From contig JADLFW010000036.1 in assembly GCA_020849615.1 (NCBI GenBank), positions 1 through 64,000 of the forward strand: 64,000 nt of DNA, in the 5' to 3' direction. This DNA is from Phycisphaerales bacterium (GTDB lineage: Bacteria > Planctomycetota > Phycisphaerae > Phycisphaerales > UBA1924). The translations under genes and the position numbers were made by a program. Positions 62,895 through 64,000 of this stretch are shown one piece after another. Below the pieces are notes generated by a model. That model did not search any database and was not told the origin of the DNA. It saw only the letters and a list, made by a program, of their open reading frames with translations. Position 1 is the stretch's first letter. Every line of letters starts with the position of its first letter.

Positions 62895-63662
62895 TCAGCT
62901 GCTGCCGGCCCGCATGCGCTCGAGGCCCGCGGGGAACGGGTAGCTGGGGAAGACGCCGATCTGGCCGTTGCGCCACATGGAGGGGGCCGGGTAGACATCG
63001 CCGCGGAAGCCCGCCTCGTACATGGTGCGGAGGACCGCCTCGAAGCTGGGCTCAGCGCCGCCGTCGCCGACGAGGCGGTTGGCCTTGGCGCTGAGGAACG
63101 AGACGGTGGCGACCGGGAGCCGCTCGCGGCGGTCGTGGAGCATCTTGGTGATGGTGCCGAAGCCGCGGCGGAGGTCCTCGAGCGTGAAATGCTGGCGGCC
63201 GCTGGGGCGGAGGATGCCCAGGATCAGCAGGCTGTCGAGGTCGAACTTGAGGATGTAGGGTTCCTTGTCGCTGGCGGCGTGGATGGCGACCGAGCCGTGG
63301 AACATGCGGGCGTAGCTGGTGACCGAGCGGCTCGACCACTGGCTGGTGCTGATCAGCTCGACCAGCTGCGCGATGATGCCGTGGGAGTTGTCGGTGTCGT
63401 TCACCCCGCACACGACGGTGCGGTAACGGCTGTCGAGCAGGTCGCGGAGCAGGTCCTGGCCCCACAGGACGCGGAGCCGCTCGCCGGGCTGGATCTTGCC
63501 GCCCGCGCCGGGAAGCAGGGTGACCCGATCGGGGTAGGAGTTCATGGACAGGAGGTCATCGGCATCGCCCTCGAAGAGGCGGACGACGGGCTCGGTGTGA
63601 CCAGTGTGACTGGGGTGACCGGTGTGGCCGGATTGCACGGATTGGACTGACTGGATTGACAT
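62895..63662 (-). CDS. conserved hypothetical protein with repeat-encoded N terminus
   Basis: GGAGG nine bases before the ATG gives a 255-residue protein MSIQSVQSVQSGHTGH... The first 22 residues are encoded by a 9-bp tandem repeat and read as Ser-Val-Gln, then Gly-His-Thr type triplets. The rest is a soluble domain (DSRYRTVVCGVNDTDNSHGIIAQLVELIS; FHGSVAIHAASDKEPYILKFD; DLRRGFGTITKMLHDRRERLPVATVSF) of unknown function. It lacks a signal peptide. Confidence 0.78.
   Translation of the reverse strand: MSIQSVQSVQSGHTGHPSHTGHTEPVVRLFEGDADDLLSMNSYPDRVTLLPGAGGKIQPGERLRVLWGQDLLRDLLDSRYRTVVCGVNDTDNSHGIIAQLVELISTSQWSSRSVTSYARMFHGSVAIHAASDKEPYILKFDLDSLLILGILRPSGRQHFTLEDLRRGFGTITKMLHDRRERLPVATVSFLSAKANRLVGDGGAEPSFEAVLRTMYEAGFRGDVYPAPSMWRNGQIGVFPSYPFPAGLERMRAGSS
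63597..63659. repeat. 9-bp degenerate tandem repeat, seven units
   Basis: Seven imperfect 9-bp units (GTGACCAGT, GTGACTGGG, GTGACCGGT, GTGGCCGGA and three more diverged) lie inside the start of the minus-strand gene and encode its Ser/Val/Gln/Gly/His N terminus without shifting frame. Confidence 0.8.
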
Positions 63663-63824
63663 GCGCGCGTACCTCCAGGGTCGTGATCGATGGTACCCGC
63701 CGGGCCCGCACGGCGGGGAGCGGGAAACGACCCTGTCCCGGGCATTCCCGCGGGAATTCCGGCCCGACCACAACCGGACACGCCCGGCCCGGCGCGCCGT
63801 CCCAGGGCACTCGGGAAGTACGGG

Positions 63825-64000
63825 CTACTGGTAGTAGTAGTTCAGGAACTGGAGATAGTCGGCGAAGTCGACTATCCCATCGCCGGTGAAATCGACGCGC
63901 GGGTCGAGGGCATCGTAGAGCGTCAGGAACTCAAGGTAATCGGCGAAGTCCACGATGCCATCCCCGTTGAGGTCGGCGGGGTTGGCGGGGGTTGAGCAGG
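63825..64000 (-). CDS. 3' end of a secreted protein with dockerin-like repeats
   Basis: The minus strand runs open from the window edge to TAG at 63825. It encodes CSTPANPADLNGDGIVDF then ADYLEFLTLYDALDPRVDF and TGDGIVDFADYLQFLNYYYQ. These are two calcium-binding dockerin/EF-hand-like units, very like those ending the protein at 30534-31397. The N-terminal part lies outside, so the main domain is unknown. Confidence 0.85.
   Translation of the reverse strand, partial: CSTPANPADLNGDGIVDFADYLEFLTLYDALDPRVDFTGDGIVDFADYLQFLNYYYQ

Overview
The window is a high-GC bacterial chromosome segment, most probably from a planctomycete of the Phycisphaerae type. The evidence is a 23S rRNA gene standing apart from any 16S gene, an ECF sigma factor beside a Ser/Thr kinase fused to a formylglycine-generating-enzyme-like domain, a cysteine-containing DUF11 (OmcB-like) lipoprotein, two proteins ending in dockerin-like EF-hand repeats, and a C-terminal PAPG-type sorting tail. 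No species is claimed; all calls are read from the sequence and from knowledge of protein families.

Layout. 1-2313 (minus): 5' two-thirds of a 23S rRNA gene with its own promoter and a leader of about 390 nt. 2418-8282 (minus): a three-gene type IV pilus-like inner-membrane set (PilM-like plus two single-pass proteins), with RGG and poly-Gly tracts in two of them. 8749-11166 (minus): HPr, PTS IIA(Ntr), hibernation factor HPF, a DUF502 membrane protein and tRNA-Ile(GAT). 11312-16724: two paralogous phosphate-selective-type porins (minus) divergent from a PhoB/PhoR-like two-component system (plus). 16730-23791: a lipoprotein, PhoH, a PgpH-like HD phosphodiesterase, a small zinc ribbon, a degenerate P-loop/deoxyribosyltransferase-like fusion and a DUF900-like lipoprotein. 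23855-28897: an RND efflux pump and adaptor divergent from a MarR regulator, with a candidate operator between them. 29000-31397: secreted and lipoproteins. 31620-35789: an ECF sigma / kinase-FGE / small protein / tyrosinase-like cluster, the most unusual block here. 35865-40609: OprB porin, VIT-like membrane protein, Tat-exported Gfo/Idh/MocA oxidoreductase, CPBP protease. 40632-40980: tmRNA. 41050-50962: MscS, FkbM methyltransferase, IspD, PlsC, a large peptidase/TPR protein, a LolA-like protein, RuvX, mannose-1-phosphate guanylyltransferase, RuvA. 51099-64000: a soluble CapD/FlaA1-type sugar dehydratase, dUTPase, the OmcB-like lipoprotein with a good promoter and terminator, MscL, a thioredoxin fusion, a MalK/UgpC-type ABC ATPase, several unknowns, and the 3' end of a dockerin-repeat protein.

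Themes. Much of the content concerns the envelope: porins, mechanosensitive channels MscS and MscL, efflux, a disulfide-prone surface protein, lipid and isoprenoid precursors, and sugar-nucleotide synthesis. Phosphate control probably links PhoB/PhoR to the adjacent porins. Three intergenic or near-intergenic tandem repeats (7-bp units near 20.8 kb and 49.0 kb; 9-bp units near 27.0 kb and 63.6 kb that are translated) point to slipped-strand variation in this genome. The best candidate for an undescribed system is the 31.6-35.8 kb cluster, in which a kinase with an extracytoplasmic FGE-like domain is directly coupled to a small unknown protein and a type-3-copper (tyrosinase/hemocyanin-like) protein.
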